Virus record (IMG/VR): IMGVR_UViG_3300047553_000334
Location: 1 to 64,000 of that record
Length of the DNA stretch: 64,000 nt
Reading direction: 5' to 3' (one strand)
Origin: a virus
Part shown: piece by piece, positions 50,401 to 60,148 of the stretch
How positions within the stretch are numbered: the first letter of the stretch is position 1
Layout: every line of letters begins with the position of its first letter
Translations under genes and position numbers: made by a program
Notes under the pieces: generated by a model
Database searches by the model: none
Told to the model about the DNA's origin: nothing
Seen by the model: the letters and a program-made list of their open reading frames with translations, nothing else

Positions 50401-53400
50401 GGTAATTTACCAGCCAAACAGGAGAGTGTAGATGCACTAGAGGCTAAAGTTCAAGGTGTTATTGATCAGGCAACGAAGCGTGGCAAACCTGATTACGCAG
50501 ACTTTGTTCGTAACTGGCAAACACACTCTAACACAATGTTAGTAGAAGCCAAGCGTGATACTGACAGATATGCAGAGAAGATTAAAAACGCACAACAAGA
50601 CATTGCAACATTAACTAAAGAGTCTAATGCTGAAGGCACCACACCTGCCCGAAAAGCAGAAATACAAAAGCAAATTACACGCCTTACGACTGGTATTAAC
50701 GCAGATGCAAAAAAGGGAAGTCAAGCATTACGCAAATTACAAATGCGTGTGGCGACGTATGGAAAAATCCCAACTCCAGAAGACTATGCTGCTTTACTTG
50801 AAAAGGGTGACGAGCAAACACAGCAGAAGAATCAAGTAGATCTTGAATTCAGGCGCGTACGTGCAAAAGTAAGGGCAGGTGGATTTAAGTCACTAACTGC
50901 AAATGAAAAAGCTTTCTGGCTTGATGAGGGCGTAAAACGTTACGACATCGGTGAGGAAAACTCCATCGGCATCGGACGTAGTACACGTCTAGGATTTAAT
51001 AGTTTCCTTGCTAGTATTGCTGGTACTAACTGGACTATTGTTAATCCTGAGTACGAATTGTTTGATGACAATGAACGTGCACCTAAATATTTAACTGAAA
51101 TTCTTGACCCAAAAACCAATCAGATTATTGGCCACAAATTAAATGACAATGTCAAATTTGCATTCCAGTGGAAAAAAGATGAAAAAACAGGGATGTTTAC
51201 GGATGTAAGCGTCGTTGCTACAGAGTTTGTAAAGCAAGGTAACAATGCAAATAAACCTTTGCGTAAACAGATAATAGAAACTGGCGTCGAACGAGCGATT
51301 GTAAGAGCACGTAACTTTTACGTTGCGTTAGAAGATGACCTAAAAAATATTGATGCACGTGTAAAAGGTGAAACATTTGGTTTACTTAAAACTGACACGC
51401 GTGTAAATAGAAATGCATCCAAATTATCTGGCGTCATTCGTGACATTATGGAATTGGAAGGGCGCGGTTCACTAAATAAAGCAAATCAAACAAATATTGG
51501 AGAGTTAAAGAAAGAAGCCATAAAAGGTTTAACAGCAGCTGGTTATGACCAACCACAAACGTTTCTTAATGAGCTTCTTGCTAAAGATAAAGCTGCAAGA
51601 CAGGTTTTAAATTTCTCAGACACATTACGTACTCGAATGGCAGATCGTATTAATACGTTTGCTGGTAAGACTGTGCGTACGCCACAAGAAATACAAGATG
51701 ACATATCTAGTTATTTTGGCACACAGGAAGCGTCATCTGAAGAATTTAAAAAAATAGAGGATCAGACACGGCTAGAGAAAATTGACTTACTTGATAAGTT
51801 AGGTATTGATGTACGTAGATCCAAAGACAGAGCAGGCAATGTAACAGATGTATCTGTCCCAACGAATGCTGTAGGACTTGCGTTAGATAAGATTGACACA
51901 AAAGGCAAGGTGCGTTTTACAACAACAAAAGAAAACGTTGCCAGTTTACGACAATCAGTAATTGCGAAATTACGACCACTACAAGAACGACTACAAAAAG
52001 AAGTTGATGGTGGTGCATTAGTTGGTCGCGATAGATTACAGAAAATTGCAGAGGCAAAGAAGCTTTCAAAGTTAGCAGGAGATATTAATACTGCTACATC
52101 AGAAGGTGAGTTATCTGGAGTTGTACTGGCATTTACATCTAATGATCCAGCTGTTAAGGCAGCGCAAGATGTAGCAAGAGGGTGGTCAACTAGATCGGAT
52201 AAGCTACCATCAGAAATGTATGCTGCTTATAAACGGTTAGCAGATAAGCAATTAGATGGATCTATCTCTGAGGCAGATGGCAATAAGCTAAAAGCAATTA
52301 GTATTCAATTAAACAAACATCTGCGTGATGTAGCTCCTGAACTCGGTAATAACCCATTGGATAAGTTATATAACTTAGACAACATGGAAACACAGATTGC
52401 ACAAGGATATTTAGATCAAACAACAAAGTCAGACAAGAATCCTTTTAAAGTAATTTTTGGTGAGGCTGCATATAAGATTGCGCGTGTGGATTTGCCACGC
52501 GGTAGATCATCTGAAGGTGACGCAGAATTCATCAAGAAGTGGACGAGTAAATGGAAGCGCAAGGACAAAGATCGTCTAGAAAGAGAAATGGATATTGCTA
52601 AGACATTAGGTCTTAGTGTTAACAAATTAGAACTTGGAGACGTTTGGCGACAGCTTGAAAAGAGATTTAATAGTATGTCTCCAAAACAATGGCTAGAGTA
52701 CACATATGGATTACCTGAAGATGCACGTAATCTTGTGTTGCGAGAATATCCATTGCAGTCGCAATCATTGATGCCAAATCAATTAGGTGAGGGCGACGGA
52801 TTATCACGTCGTGAAATTAACAGACGTCTTCTTACTGTAACGCCGGATGGACATGTTGTTCCTGCAGCTAAAGAAACAAAAACAGCTCCGCAGGTGGTTA
52901 AAGAAAACCGGATGCCATTTAGTGAGAAGTATGATGACGCACTTATGTGGAAGATACGTAACAATGCAGTTGAATACACTGACATTCTGCATGATTCACT
53001 TAAATCCTATAAGTATGAAGTAAAAGGCCCAGACGGTAAAACTGTAAAGGTAAATGGTGATGCATCATTTACCGTAGAAAAAACTATAACCCAAAATGGT
53101 AAACAAGTTACAGTTAAGGAACTCAAACCCGGATATACCGTACTTGGTGCTACTGAGTCAGTTACAAATACACTTACTGGGGAACGTACAACTCGTGAAG
53201 TTCCAACACAATCTGACTATATGGTCAATGGTAAAAAGATAACTGTTCCGTTGTTTAACCGACAAGCACTTTTGCTGTCTACTAGACTTCCTGCGTCGAT
53301 AGATGTAGACATAGTTGATAAGAAGTTAGTTAAAGTTGAGCCAGTATTTAAACCAAGGGCACTGCCATCAACAACTGTTGAACCAGAAGGTAGATTAGGT

Positions 53401-53826
53401 TTTAGGTATGAAGGAAAAGACTACTGGATTGGCAGACGTGATTACAAAGCATTTGTAGATAAAATCAATAGTGGCGAAATTGATAAGAAGAATATACGTC
53501 AATTAGTTACGGAACTTGTAACACGTGTGCGAATGAATCCAGAGTTTCCGGGTGAAGTGCAGAAGTACACAAAGATTAGCGCAAGTGTTCGCGGAGCTGA
53601 TGCTAAGAAAGAAGAAGAAGGTGTCAAGATACCCGCAGATGTACAACAAAGGCTTATTGCAGATTCTGAAAACAAGGGTCTTGGTGGAATTGTCACAAAT
53701 AAGGGTGCACGTCACAGTGTTAGTTTCTTAGGTGCATTAATGCTTGCATTTAAAACATATGGCAAAAAATTTATTAGTAGTTATGTTGAGGCTGAACGTA
53801 AAGCTGCAGAAGGAGACAAAAAATGA
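47446..53826 (+). CDS. Giant 2126-aa helical virion-type protein
   Basis: A 6.4-kb gene. The N-terminal 120 residues are Pro/Gln/Gly-rich and disordered (PPVPPTPPAGG). The rest is mostly helical, with charged, coiled-coil-like stretches and an acidic/basic C-terminus. I see no walker, protease, lysin or polymerase motif. The gene overlaps its 210-aa companion by 4 nt. By size and order it may be a second injected or internal protein, or a scaffold. Unassigned. Confidence 0.65.
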   Translation: MASLLSSLIMGQPGQATDKDKVNQGAQPPVPPTPPAGGAPGLPSIPPVAQQQPTGQQPPSNQPSGGPVFPAPPGFNPIQFDPIASMSKVFGNLPQATGGAPGSVLGQTKAETVTKIDPNTWDMAAIQPKAARLDWYLRSQKSGSLTSGADLLKGMQSFLQSEASGKSQTAGTTRADITGDDPFLKTVSYATSLYNNGGTVERKMADAYANGLMYMTSALARNDQQGVDAAKFYLSDLSDYTVEDFRSPKTQTYFAKQAASVVKPYVLNKSSDELTKMSEEVKPEAVRKKLLGNVLYDYVQSRFTDLRTEAQSGSPTANAARKTLNTFTKMYGDLARPAIEGQRDKQVEMFMESPQGRALIDDAYDQFDGQGLFNTQKAKDLVTRMGQKIKSTQGTGSFDPANDVTPQELKDFFGQTKMKRYISSAIDIDPNISDEALRRFELDPSNVDDDEMYGALTPSGVAALYGKKDDSLVGDVGRAGRPDPYMYDLSSNFSANQTQAPSTLSGGNTGRIRSRAELAGAMASGLGLSEAQLEQAARKLFSNTDDISEFVNAGMNDYDIESDILPKVQTDIKSSRISQTGGIKTAGTSTGTYNLLTDTFKAVDEVMPGGPQQSSWLNKKRALNDIAVQARNLEGTAVSAAGSRFAKTATGEPDYFNPILPDRGDQVGRIQILQDIFKHASENSKYRTDLQNLIRSAIDGRPYTGDIKMTPSQLSSVVSIYAKHLEEAASANPTAAGSPNQLFNSMFGILPSDYNKRDLRMKILKSLQSASPSKFKTMSSTMEVEPSGNTRLIPVANAGQVMENASSIPGDTGAKGGRSSKTENAALNRVERSQQILGDIFKTAKDSILSYTNDIGLGESIGATTAPSKFKDGVVAAFDKAIGDSLAKYKIDPNDKPKFDRMVEKIKEQLVDQASTEWMKGTVTGQEVDNIFKQFGQVQRSIGATGMSDAAAPAVGRNVPTRDDANAAKVTEGRKIYADAVAALGGNLPAKQESVDALEAKVQGVIDQATKRGKPDYADFVRNWQTHSNTMLVEAKRDTDRYAEKIKNAQQDIATLTKESNAEGTTPARKAEIQKQITRLTTGINADAKKGSQALRKLQMRVATYGKIPTPEDYAALLEKGDEQTQQKNQVDLEFRRVRAKVRAGGFKSLTANEKAFWLDEGVKRYDIGEENSIGIGRSTRLGFNSFLASIAGTNWTIVNPEYELFDDNERAPKYLTEILDPKTNQIIGHKLNDNVKFAFQWKKDEKTGMFTDVSVVATEFVKQGNNANKPLRKQIIETGVERAIVRARNFYVALEDDLKNIDARVKGETFGLLKTDTRVNRNASKLSGVIRDIMELEGRGSLNKANQTNIGELKKEAIKGLTAAGYDQPQTFLNELLAKDKAARQVLNFSDTLRTRMADRINTFAGKTVRTPQEIQDDISSYFGTQEASSEEFKKIEDQTRLEKIDLLDKLGIDVRRSKDRAGNVTDVSVPTNAVGLALDKIDTKGKVRFTTTKENVASLRQSVIAKLRPLQERLQKEVDGGALVGRDRLQKIAEAKKLSKLAGDINTATSEGELSGVVLAFTSNDPAVKAAQDVARGWSTRSDKLPSEMYAAYKRLADKQLDGSISEADGNKLKAISIQLNKHLRDVAPELGNNPLDKLYNLDNMETQIAQGYLDQTTKSDKNPFKVIFGEAAYKIARVDLPRGRSSEGDAEFIKKWTSKWKRKDKDRLEREMDIAKTLGLSVNKLELGDVWRQLEKRFNSMSPKQWLEYTYGLPEDARNLVLREYPLQSQSLMPNQLGEGDGLSRREINRRLLTVTPDGHVVPAAKETKTAPQVVKENRMPFSEKYDDALMWKIRNNAVEYTDILHDSLKSYKYEVKGPDGKTVKVNGDASFTVEKTITQNGKQVTVKELKPGYTVLGATESVTNTLTGERTTREVPTQSDYMVNGKKITVPLFNRQALLLSTRLPASIDVDIVDKKLVKVEPVFKPRALPSTTVEPEGRLGFRYEGKDYWIGRRDYKAFVDKINSGEIDKKNIRQLVTELVTRVRMNPEFPGEVQKYTKISASVRGADAKKEEEGVKIPADVQQRLIADSENKGLGGIVTNKGARHSVSFLGALMLAFKTYGKKFISSYVEAERKAAEGDKK

Positions 53827-54455
53827 CAGAGAATGAGTTTGCTAAATTTCTTATGTCAAAACTCGGTGCAATCCGTGCCGACCCCAAGAAAGCACTTGGT
53901 AAAACGGCTGGTGGATTTGTCGAGCCACTGTCTTGGTATTACAACAGAGCACCAGATCAAGCAGACATGTTGTCACGCCCCGGTATACGAAACAAGATAA
54001 ACGCTGGTGTTGGAACAGCTCTTGCAGAAGGTGTTAACTGGGCAAAAGATACTGCTAGTGACATGCTGGTTGATTTGATGGGTGTTGCTGGTGCTCCAGA
54101 ATCTGGTGGTACTAGTCTCGGTCTTTTAGCACCACGAGCTGTAAATCCTGCAAAAGCTATATTGAACTTTGCAGGTGATTATTTATTAGACGAGTATGTT
54201 AACCCCATGCTTTACGATATTGCCGATAATGATATTAATCTTGGCGGTAGATTACCAAAGGCGCCATCTTGGTACAAAGGTAGTCCAGTACAGAAAGCCG
54301 TAAATGCAGCAGATAAAAAAGTAACTGATATAGCAAGTTTTGTTTCACGTACTCATCCGCAAAACATTATGTTGAATAAAGCAGGAGAAACGGGTGGGTC
54401 ACATGGAGCAATAGCAAGCAAGATTAAACAGCAAATATTTCCGTCCCGTAAGTAG
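53823..54455 (+). CDS. Hypothetical companion of the giant protein
   Basis: A 210-aa protein overlapping the giant gene by 4 nt. Gly/Ala-rich, partly helical, with WYYNRAPDQADML near residue 40 and an amphipathic middle that may interact with membranes. No family recognised. Its end overlaps a promoter-like motif. Confidence 0.6.
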   Translation: MTENEFAKFLMSKLGAIRADPKKALGKTAGGFVEPLSWYYNRAPDQADMLSRPGIRNKINAGVGTALAEGVNWAKDTASDMLVDLMGVAGAPESGGTSLGLLAPRAVNPAKAILNFAGDYLLDEYVNPMLYDIADNDINLGGRLPKAPSWYKGSPVQKAVNAADKKVTDIASFVSRTHPQNIMLNKAGETGGSHGAIASKIKQQIFPSRK

Positions 54456-54462
54456 GTATAAT
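54446..54462 (+). promoter_or_regulatory. TATAAT-type promoter candidate for the packaging operon
   Basis: CCGTAAGTAGGTATAAT, aligning at 12 of 17 positions with the ssb site (CCGTATTACGGTATAAT). The -10 (54457-54462) overlaps the first possible ATG of the small terminase gene (54461), so a transcript from here would begin near 54469, one base before the second ATG at 54470. Confidence 0.4.
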
Positions 54463-55192
54463 GCAAGTTATGCCAACTAATGAACCTAGATTTATAACTA
54501 ATGCTAAAAACAAACAAGTTAAATTATGCGCTGCAGAATTAGGTGATGGGCGCAAATGTAATGCTGCTGCAATGCGTGACAAAGATTTTTGCAAACACCA
54601 TGGCGGTAAAGCTTTAGTCGGACCAGACTCACCCACGTTTAAAACAGGACTGTGGTCACATCAACGCAAAAGATTTTCTACAGTAGCACCTGAGTTACTG
54701 GAACGTATTGAACAACTACGTGAGGATCCTGAGTTACTGTCTTTGCGTGACGATACAGCTTATATAACAGCAGTGCTTGATGTTCGTGCAGAAGCAGCGT
54801 CCTACGGAATAAGCAAAGAACTATACGAGGAATTACGCGATCAATACAATGTATGTAAAATTGCACCAGAAGAAGCTTTTAGTAAAGAATTTAAAAAGCT
54901 AGGTTCATTGATAGCCGATGGCATTGATGCTGTTCGTGCTAGTGACGATGTTATTTCATTGATAAAAAAACGTGCCGATGTGATTGAGATTGAGCAACGC
55001 ATGGCACATGCTAAGTCATACACATTAGAAGTTGATCAAGCATATAGTTTAATTATGCAAGTCCTTGATGTTGTAAAGAAGACAGTTCGTGATCCAGAAC
55101 AAGTACGTGCCATATCAGACGGCTTTGCTAAACTATTGCGAGTCCATCAAAACGTTGACGAGGAAGTAATAGATGCAGAAGTTGTCAGTTAA
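54461..55192 (+). CDS. Terminase small subunit candidate
   Basis: A 243-aa protein. Near the N-terminus, KLCAAELGDGRKCNAAAMRD and CKHHGGK give a Cys/His cluster likely to bind zinc, followed by a GPDSPTFKTGLWS segment, a pattern known from small terminases and phage HGG proteins. The rest is helical, and a coiled coil ends with an acidic tail. It overlaps the large subunit gene by 20 nt. ATG 54470 is an alternative start. It would recognise the packaging site. Confidence 0.65.
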   Translation: MQVMPTNEPRFITNAKNKQVKLCAAELGDGRKCNAAAMRDKDFCKHHGGKALVGPDSPTFKTGLWSHQRKRFSTVAPELLERIEQLREDPELLSLRDDTAYITAVLDVRAEAASYGISKELYEELRDQYNVCKIAPEEAFSKEFKKLGSLIADGIDAVRASDDVISLIKKRADVIEIEQRMAHAKSYTLEVDQAYSLIMQVLDVVKKTVRDPEQVRAISDGFAKLLRVHQNVDEEVIDAEVVS

Positions 55193-56921
55193 TACTCGTG
55201 CTACACCACGTAATCTAAAACGGTTTGTCCGTCCCGGTAAAGATTTATCATTAGCTTTATTGGAGGCATTGACAGACAACCTAAATGAGTATGCCGATAC
55301 AGGTGCATTTGATGGTGGCACGGCTTATCCAATACAAGGTTCGGAAATGTCTTACTCCGATTGGTTGCGTGTATATGCACCGCAAGCTGCATCATCTAAG
55401 ATGGGCGACCATCACATTCGCGCATGGGAGTGGGCTGAAAAACTGGAAGCTGGTGTTGCTCCTCCAGCACTTATTGAATGTTGGTTTCGTGGTGGTGGGA
55501 AAAGTACTACCATGGAACTTATCTCTAGTCGCCTTGCAGTTAAAGCAAGCCGTAGATTTTTGTTGTATGTCTGCGCTACACAGGATGCTGCAAATAGACA
55601 CGTCAGTGATATTGCGTCAGTGATGGAACGTTGTGGTATTGAACGTGCTGTAAACCAGTATGGTTTTTCACGTGGTTGGAATGCACAGAAATTACGCACT
55701 GCTAATGGGTTTAATGTTTTAGCATTTGGATTAGATACTGGTGCTCGTGGTGTTAAGTTAGATCATCTACGTCCAGATATGATTATTCTTGACGACATAG
55801 ATGAATTGGATGATTCAGTAAATGCCGTTGAAAAAAAGATACGTACTATTACTGCAACAATTCTTCCAGCTAAAAGTGTTGACTGTGCAATTGTTTTTGT
55901 GCAGAATCGAATTCATGCTAACAGTGTAATGTCTCGTGTTTTGTCTGGCGAGCTGGATATGCTTCAGGATCGCATACAGTCACCAATTATTCCAGCTATT
56001 TATGATCTTCTGTATGAACCAGTTGAGAAAGAAGATGGTCGCATGGGCTGGAAGATTACATCCGGAACTGCAGCGTGGGAGCATAAAAATATTGCAGTAT
56101 GCCAAAAGGAAATTGATGACTTTGGATTAATATCGTTCCTACGTGAGTGTCAACACGAGGTTGGTGTTGGTGGTTTATTCTTCCCTCAGTTTAAACCGAT
56201 TGACAGCAATGGTAAAGATTGGCATGTTGTTGATCATATTGATGTTCAACCATGGTGGAGGTTCTGGGGAAGTCATGACTTTGGAACCGGGGCGCCAGCT
56301 TGTTTTATTTTGTATGCAAGTGATGAGCGAGAAAACATATACGTCCTACACGAATGGTATGAGGCAGGTAAGACAAGTAGTATGCAGGTCGATGGCGTAC
56401 TTGAGTTATTGAAGAAGTACAAAATAGCAGAACCTAAAAACAAAAATGCTATGAGTGGCGCATATAACACCAAGCTTGAGGCAATTGCTTTTGACTGGGC
56501 AAGTACATTTCCACCTGAAAAAGTTGATCAGCGAGTTGGTGAGTATCCAGTAGAAATATGGTGGGAACGTGGGTTACCAGCTGTACGTGCTGTAAAAGAT
56601 CGTAAGGCTGGGTGGAGTCGCGTGAAAGAATGGCTTATGGCAACAGAGATGTCTGATGGTCAAGTGAAGCCAAAGTTTGTTATTCATCGTGGTGGTTGTC
56701 CAAATTTAATCAAGCAATTATCAGACACAATGACACACACAAAAGACGCTGATGAAATTGATTCTGGTACACGCAATGACCATGCTATTGATAGCTTACG
56801 TTATGGATTGATGTGGCGTGAACACCCCGTACGATGCCCAGAAGTAGAAGAAAAAGAAAAGAGAAACCTAAACAATAAACCATCTTGGTTAAGGGAAAGG
56901 AAGTTGGATGAATGGTTGTAA
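55173..56921 (+). CDS. terL: Terminase large subunit
   Basis: A 582-aa protein. ATPase: Walker A WFRGGGKSTT (104-113) and Walker B MIILDDIDE (203-211). Nuclease: acidic sites in HDFGTG (D370), FDWAST (D442) and NDHAIDSLRYG (D537, D541). It cuts concatemers and pumps DNA into proheads. It is followed by a 46-aa membrane gene and the portal. A GAGGAAG ribosome site lies inside the small subunit gene. Confidence 0.93.
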   Translation: MQKLSVNTRATPRNLKRFVRPGKDLSLALLEALTDNLNEYADTGAFDGGTAYPIQGSEMSYSDWLRVYAPQAASSKMGDHHIRAWEWAEKLEAGVAPPALIECWFRGGGKSTTMELISSRLAVKASRRFLLYVCATQDAANRHVSDIASVMERCGIERAVNQYGFSRGWNAQKLRTANGFNVLAFGLDTGARGVKLDHLRPDMIILDDIDELDDSVNAVEKKIRTITATILPAKSVDCAIVFVQNRIHANSVMSRVLSGELDMLQDRIQSPIIPAIYDLLYEPVEKEDGRMGWKITSGTAAWEHKNIAVCQKEIDDFGLISFLRECQHEVGVGGLFFPQFKPIDSNGKDWHVVDHIDVQPWWRFWGSHDFGTGAPACFILYASDERENIYVLHEWYEAGKTSSMQVDGVLELLKKYKIAEPKNKNAMSGAYNTKLEAIAFDWASTFPPEKVDQRVGEYPVEIWWERGLPAVRAVKDRKAGWSRVKEWLMATEMSDGQVKPKFVIHRGGCPNLIKQLSDTMTHTKDADEIDSGTRNDHAIDSLRYGLMWREHPVRCPEVEEKEKRNLNNKPSWLRERKLDEWL

Positions 56922-57052
56922 TTCAAGTTATTGGTTTATTGTGCATGTTAATATCAACGTGCGTAGGTGTTATGACATATAGAGTATTGAACGATATTAA
57001 AAACATAAAGATATACTCAAAGGAACTGTACGATCGTGAGGGCTGGCTATAA
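56912..57052 (+). CDS. Tiny single-pass membrane protein (46 aa)
   Basis: Reads MVVIQVIGLLCMLISTCVGV (hydrophobic span), then MTYRVLNDIKNIKIYSKELY and a short end. It starts inside the terL gene and ends in TAATG with the portal. It lies between packaging genes, an unusual place for a membrane peptide. Unknown function. Confidence 0.65.
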   Translation: MVVIQVIGLLCMLISTCVGVMTYRVLNDIKNIKIYSKELYDREGWL

Positions 57053-59250
57053 TGTTTGATCTTAGTAAACTTTCTTCTGATGTACGAGGTTCTGGTCCAC
57101 GCATCTCTGCATTTAAGAAACCTTCAAATCGTGGCACTGTTGGCTCGAATGAATTACTTAATGACAAGTTAGAAGATAAAGACAATCTTGAATTAGACGT
57201 ACAGCCAAAAGCTTGGAAGGTTAATCAATTAGATCAACCCGAAGAGGCGCAAAAGATTGTAAAGTTTATCCAGCAACAATTCGACAGTGCTCAAAAATCA
57301 CGAATAGACATGGAGCTGGAATGGGCACTTGCAACAGCATTCTTTGAGGGACGTCAGTGGTTGCGCATTGCTAGTCAAGGTCGAAACATAATTCGTTTGC
57401 AAAATCCTAACGAACCTAATCGGTACATGACGGTTAACAAGCTTAGGCCACTGATTGATGGCGTTGTTGGAAAATTAACGCAATGTGCGCCAGACGCAAC
57501 TGCTGTTCCTTTATCGGATAGCCCACAAGATCGAGCTGCAAGCGATGAAGCTAATTTTATTGCAAAGCATTACAATCGTAAGTTTGGTCGTGAAACACAA
57601 ACTAAAGAACGTGTACGTTGGGCTTGTGTTTGTGGGACATCATTCTTAAAGGTTTTTTGGGACAGCCGTAAAACGCAGGTTGTGCCACAGTTAGATGTTG
57701 ATGGAGAAACTGTTGTTGGGCACGTAGAGATGCGTGTAGGTGACGTTGTAGAACAAATACTTCCAGCGTTCGACGTATACATTGATCCATCAGCAAAACG
57801 AGACGATGATATCCGTTGGATGATACATGCCATGATTAAACCACTTTCATGGTTTGTAGACGCATATGGCGAAGTTGGTAAACGCGTAGAGGCAGATGCT
57901 CTAACTGGACAGTATTCTGGTTATGTAGATGCGTATCTTGATGGTGCAAATGCGGGTGGGCGCGGTTGGGTTCCACCAGCATCTGCAACTACAAGCACAA
58001 CAGAAAAGCGCAAGAACGCTGCAGTAGTTTATGAGTATTGGGAAAAACCAACTAAACTTTACCCCGATGGGAGATATATCGTTGCTACGCAAAGCACGCT
58101 TCTGTATGCAGGTGTTTGGCCGTACAACAAAAAAGATTCATTTCCATTTATTCCGTTACGATGGCAACCACGTGCTGGTACACCATACGGATATAGTCTT
58201 GGGTTTGACTTAGTATCACTACAAAGTACATACAATCGTATTTACAGTCGCCTACTAGAACAATTTGAAGCACAAAAAGATTACCTGCTTATTGAACGTC
58301 TATCATCTGTTGGAGCAGATGCTTACGACAAAGAGAGCGATACGATTGAAGATAAGAATCGTATCTACCGTAAGGTTTACTACGATCGTGGGAGTCGCCC
58401 ACCAGCTGTTCAGCGTGCACCGGGCATTGGAGCAGATTTATTTCCTTTACTACAGATGATTGAAAAGGACATGATGGATGTTGCTGGGTTACACGACGTC
58501 AGTCAAGGTATGGCACAAGCAGGAACACCAGCCGAATCTGTACGACTATTGCAGAAAGCGGACAACACTCAGCATTCATATGTTAGAGCCGACATCGAAA
58601 TTAGCAACGCATGTATCAAAGAATGGGAAGTGAGTCTAATTGAGCAATTTGCAATTGTCCCCTTTATCGGAAATATCGAAGGAGGAATGCTCCCCAGAGA
58701 CCAAATACAGCAGGGCGTTATGCGCTTTGATGCTTTGCGCAATGGTGGCAGGTATAGGATTGTTTATGTGCCCGGATCTAGTATGGATGAAGGGCCAGAC
58801 CAACGATTAAACAAGTACGCTACATTACGTCAAATGGGTGTATTTGGTGACCCAATGGATCCCGCTACAAACCGACTGTTTGTTCAGTTAGTCAATATGC
58901 CAGAGACAACCAAGATTCTTGACCATTTAGATGAACAAGAACAAAAGATGGCAGAAGCACAGCAACAGCAAATGATGATGCAGCAACAGGCACAAGCAGC
59001 ACAGATGCAGCAACAAACAGAAGTTCTTCAATTCAATATGCAAGTTGAACAAACCAAGGCACAGATTGAAATTGAAAAGATGAAGGCTGAAGTAGCAGCA
59101 AAACTTGAGGCAGACATTGCGCTGGCAACCGCAAAGGCTGGACTTGAGGCGCAGTCAAATGAAGACTACGCAATGGTAGATATTGGAAAACAGTTTGCCA
59201 TGAATGATTTAGGCCCTGAATCTGGCATAAATCCTAATGAAGGAGTATAG
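57052..59250 (+). CDS. Portal protein
   Basis: A 732-aa protein of P22-like portal size. The N-terminal region leads into SRIDMELEWALATAFFEGRQ, WLRIASQGRN and later DVYIDPSAKRDDDIRWMIHA, typical portal stretches. The C-terminus is a Gln-rich coiled coil (QQQQMMMQQQAQ). It forms the dodecameric DNA channel. It lies between terminase and scaffold. Confidence 0.85.
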   Translation: MFDLSKLSSDVRGSGPRISAFKKPSNRGTVGSNELLNDKLEDKDNLELDVQPKAWKVNQLDQPEEAQKIVKFIQQQFDSAQKSRIDMELEWALATAFFEGRQWLRIASQGRNIIRLQNPNEPNRYMTVNKLRPLIDGVVGKLTQCAPDATAVPLSDSPQDRAASDEANFIAKHYNRKFGRETQTKERVRWACVCGTSFLKVFWDSRKTQVVPQLDVDGETVVGHVEMRVGDVVEQILPAFDVYIDPSAKRDDDIRWMIHAMIKPLSWFVDAYGEVGKRVEADALTGQYSGYVDAYLDGANAGGRGWVPPASATTSTTEKRKNAAVVYEYWEKPTKLYPDGRYIVATQSTLLYAGVWPYNKKDSFPFIPLRWQPRAGTPYGYSLGFDLVSLQSTYNRIYSRLLEQFEAQKDYLLIERLSSVGADAYDKESDTIEDKNRIYRKVYYDRGSRPPAVQRAPGIGADLFPLLQMIEKDMMDVAGLHDVSQGMAQAGTPAESVRLLQKADNTQHSYVRADIEISNACIKEWEVSLIEQFAIVPFIGNIEGGMLPRDQIQQGVMRFDALRNGGRYRIVYVPGSSMDEGPDQRLNKYATLRQMGVFGDPMDPATNRLFVQLVNMPETTKILDHLDEQEQKMAEAQQQQMMMQQQAQAAQMQQQTEVLQFNMQVEQTKAQIEIEKMKAEVAAKLEADIALATAKAGLEAQSNEDYAMVDIGKQFAMNDLGPESGINPNEGV

Positions 59251-59255
59251 TTAAA

Positions 59256-60137
59256 ATGTCTGAAGAGATGGTGATGCGCACCTCAGACTCACCAGCTGAG
59301 GCGTCAGACAATGTTGGTCTTAGTAGTTTATTGACACAGGATAGTTCATACGCCAATGAACCTGAAACTGCACCGGCGTTAAACACTGCAGAAGATGCGT
59401 CAGAAACATTAGACTTTTCTTGGTTAGATGATATTGCAAGCGAGCCACCTGACCCACAGGAGCTTATTCGGCAGAAATTAACGGAATCGTTATCTGCTCA
59501 GAAGACCCCAGAAAATGTCCCATACGACAGGTTTCGGGAGGTAAATGAGCAAGCAAAAGCTGCCAAAGATATTGCTGCGCAATATGAAAAATGGGCCGAC
59601 GTAATTCAGGCTTTAGAATCTGATGGTTATACATCAGGCGAGCAACTACGTAATGCGTGGGCACAACAACAACAACAAGCGAACGAAGATCAGATTCGAC
59701 AGAAATATCAGACAATGTCTGAGGCTAATCTTCTTTCAGAAGATGCTGCACGTATTTCTGCGGATTATGAAATTCAACGTATGAAATATGAGGAATTGCT
59801 TTCGCAGGTAGAAGCCCAGAAGCGTTCCCAAAGTTTAGAACAAGCTTTTCGCGAATACCCATATGCAAGGCGTGGCGAACAAATCGTTAACAACTTAGTA
59901 GCACGTGGTGTAGATCCAATTGAAGCAGTTTCATACGTTCACACCGAGTTGGCTAACATGGCCGAATCGCTTGTCCCAGAACTTGCATCTATGTTTGAAG
60001 CACAGAAGCAAGTGCCTATCCCCATCGACACTTCCGAATCTGCACAGCCTGTTGTCCAAGAAGCAACACCGACGCGTGGCCTTGGTGGAGTCTTTAGTAG
60101 ATTAATGGGTATTGGCAGAAACAACAACGGTATCTAA
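59256..60137 (+). CDS. Scaffold protein
   Basis: A 293-aa helical, Gln/Glu/Ala-rich protein with an acidic N-terminus and NVPYDRFREVNEQAK near residue 90, typical for scaffolds just before the capsid gene. A short basic-hydrophobic C-terminus would bind the coat. It helps assemble the procapsid and then leaves. Confidence 0.75.
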   Translation: MSEEMVMRTSDSPAEASDNVGLSSLLTQDSSYANEPETAPALNTAEDASETLDFSWLDDIASEPPDPQELIRQKLTESLSAQKTPENVPYDRFREVNEQAKAAKDIAAQYEKWADVIQALESDGYTSGEQLRNAWAQQQQQANEDQIRQKYQTMSEANLLSEDAARISADYEIQRMKYEELLSQVEAQKRSQSLEQAFREYPYARRGEQIVNNLVARGVDPIEAVSYVHTELANMAESLVPELASMFEAQKQVPIPIDTSESAQPVVQEATPTRGLGGVFSRLMGIGRNNNGI

Positions 60138-60148
60138 GGAGCTAAGAA

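Noticed and set aside
47446-53826. Giant protein as N4-type virion RNA polymerase
   Set aside because: I could not find the polymerase motifs (the R-K-Y/G helix and paired catalytic Asp). Size alone is not enough.
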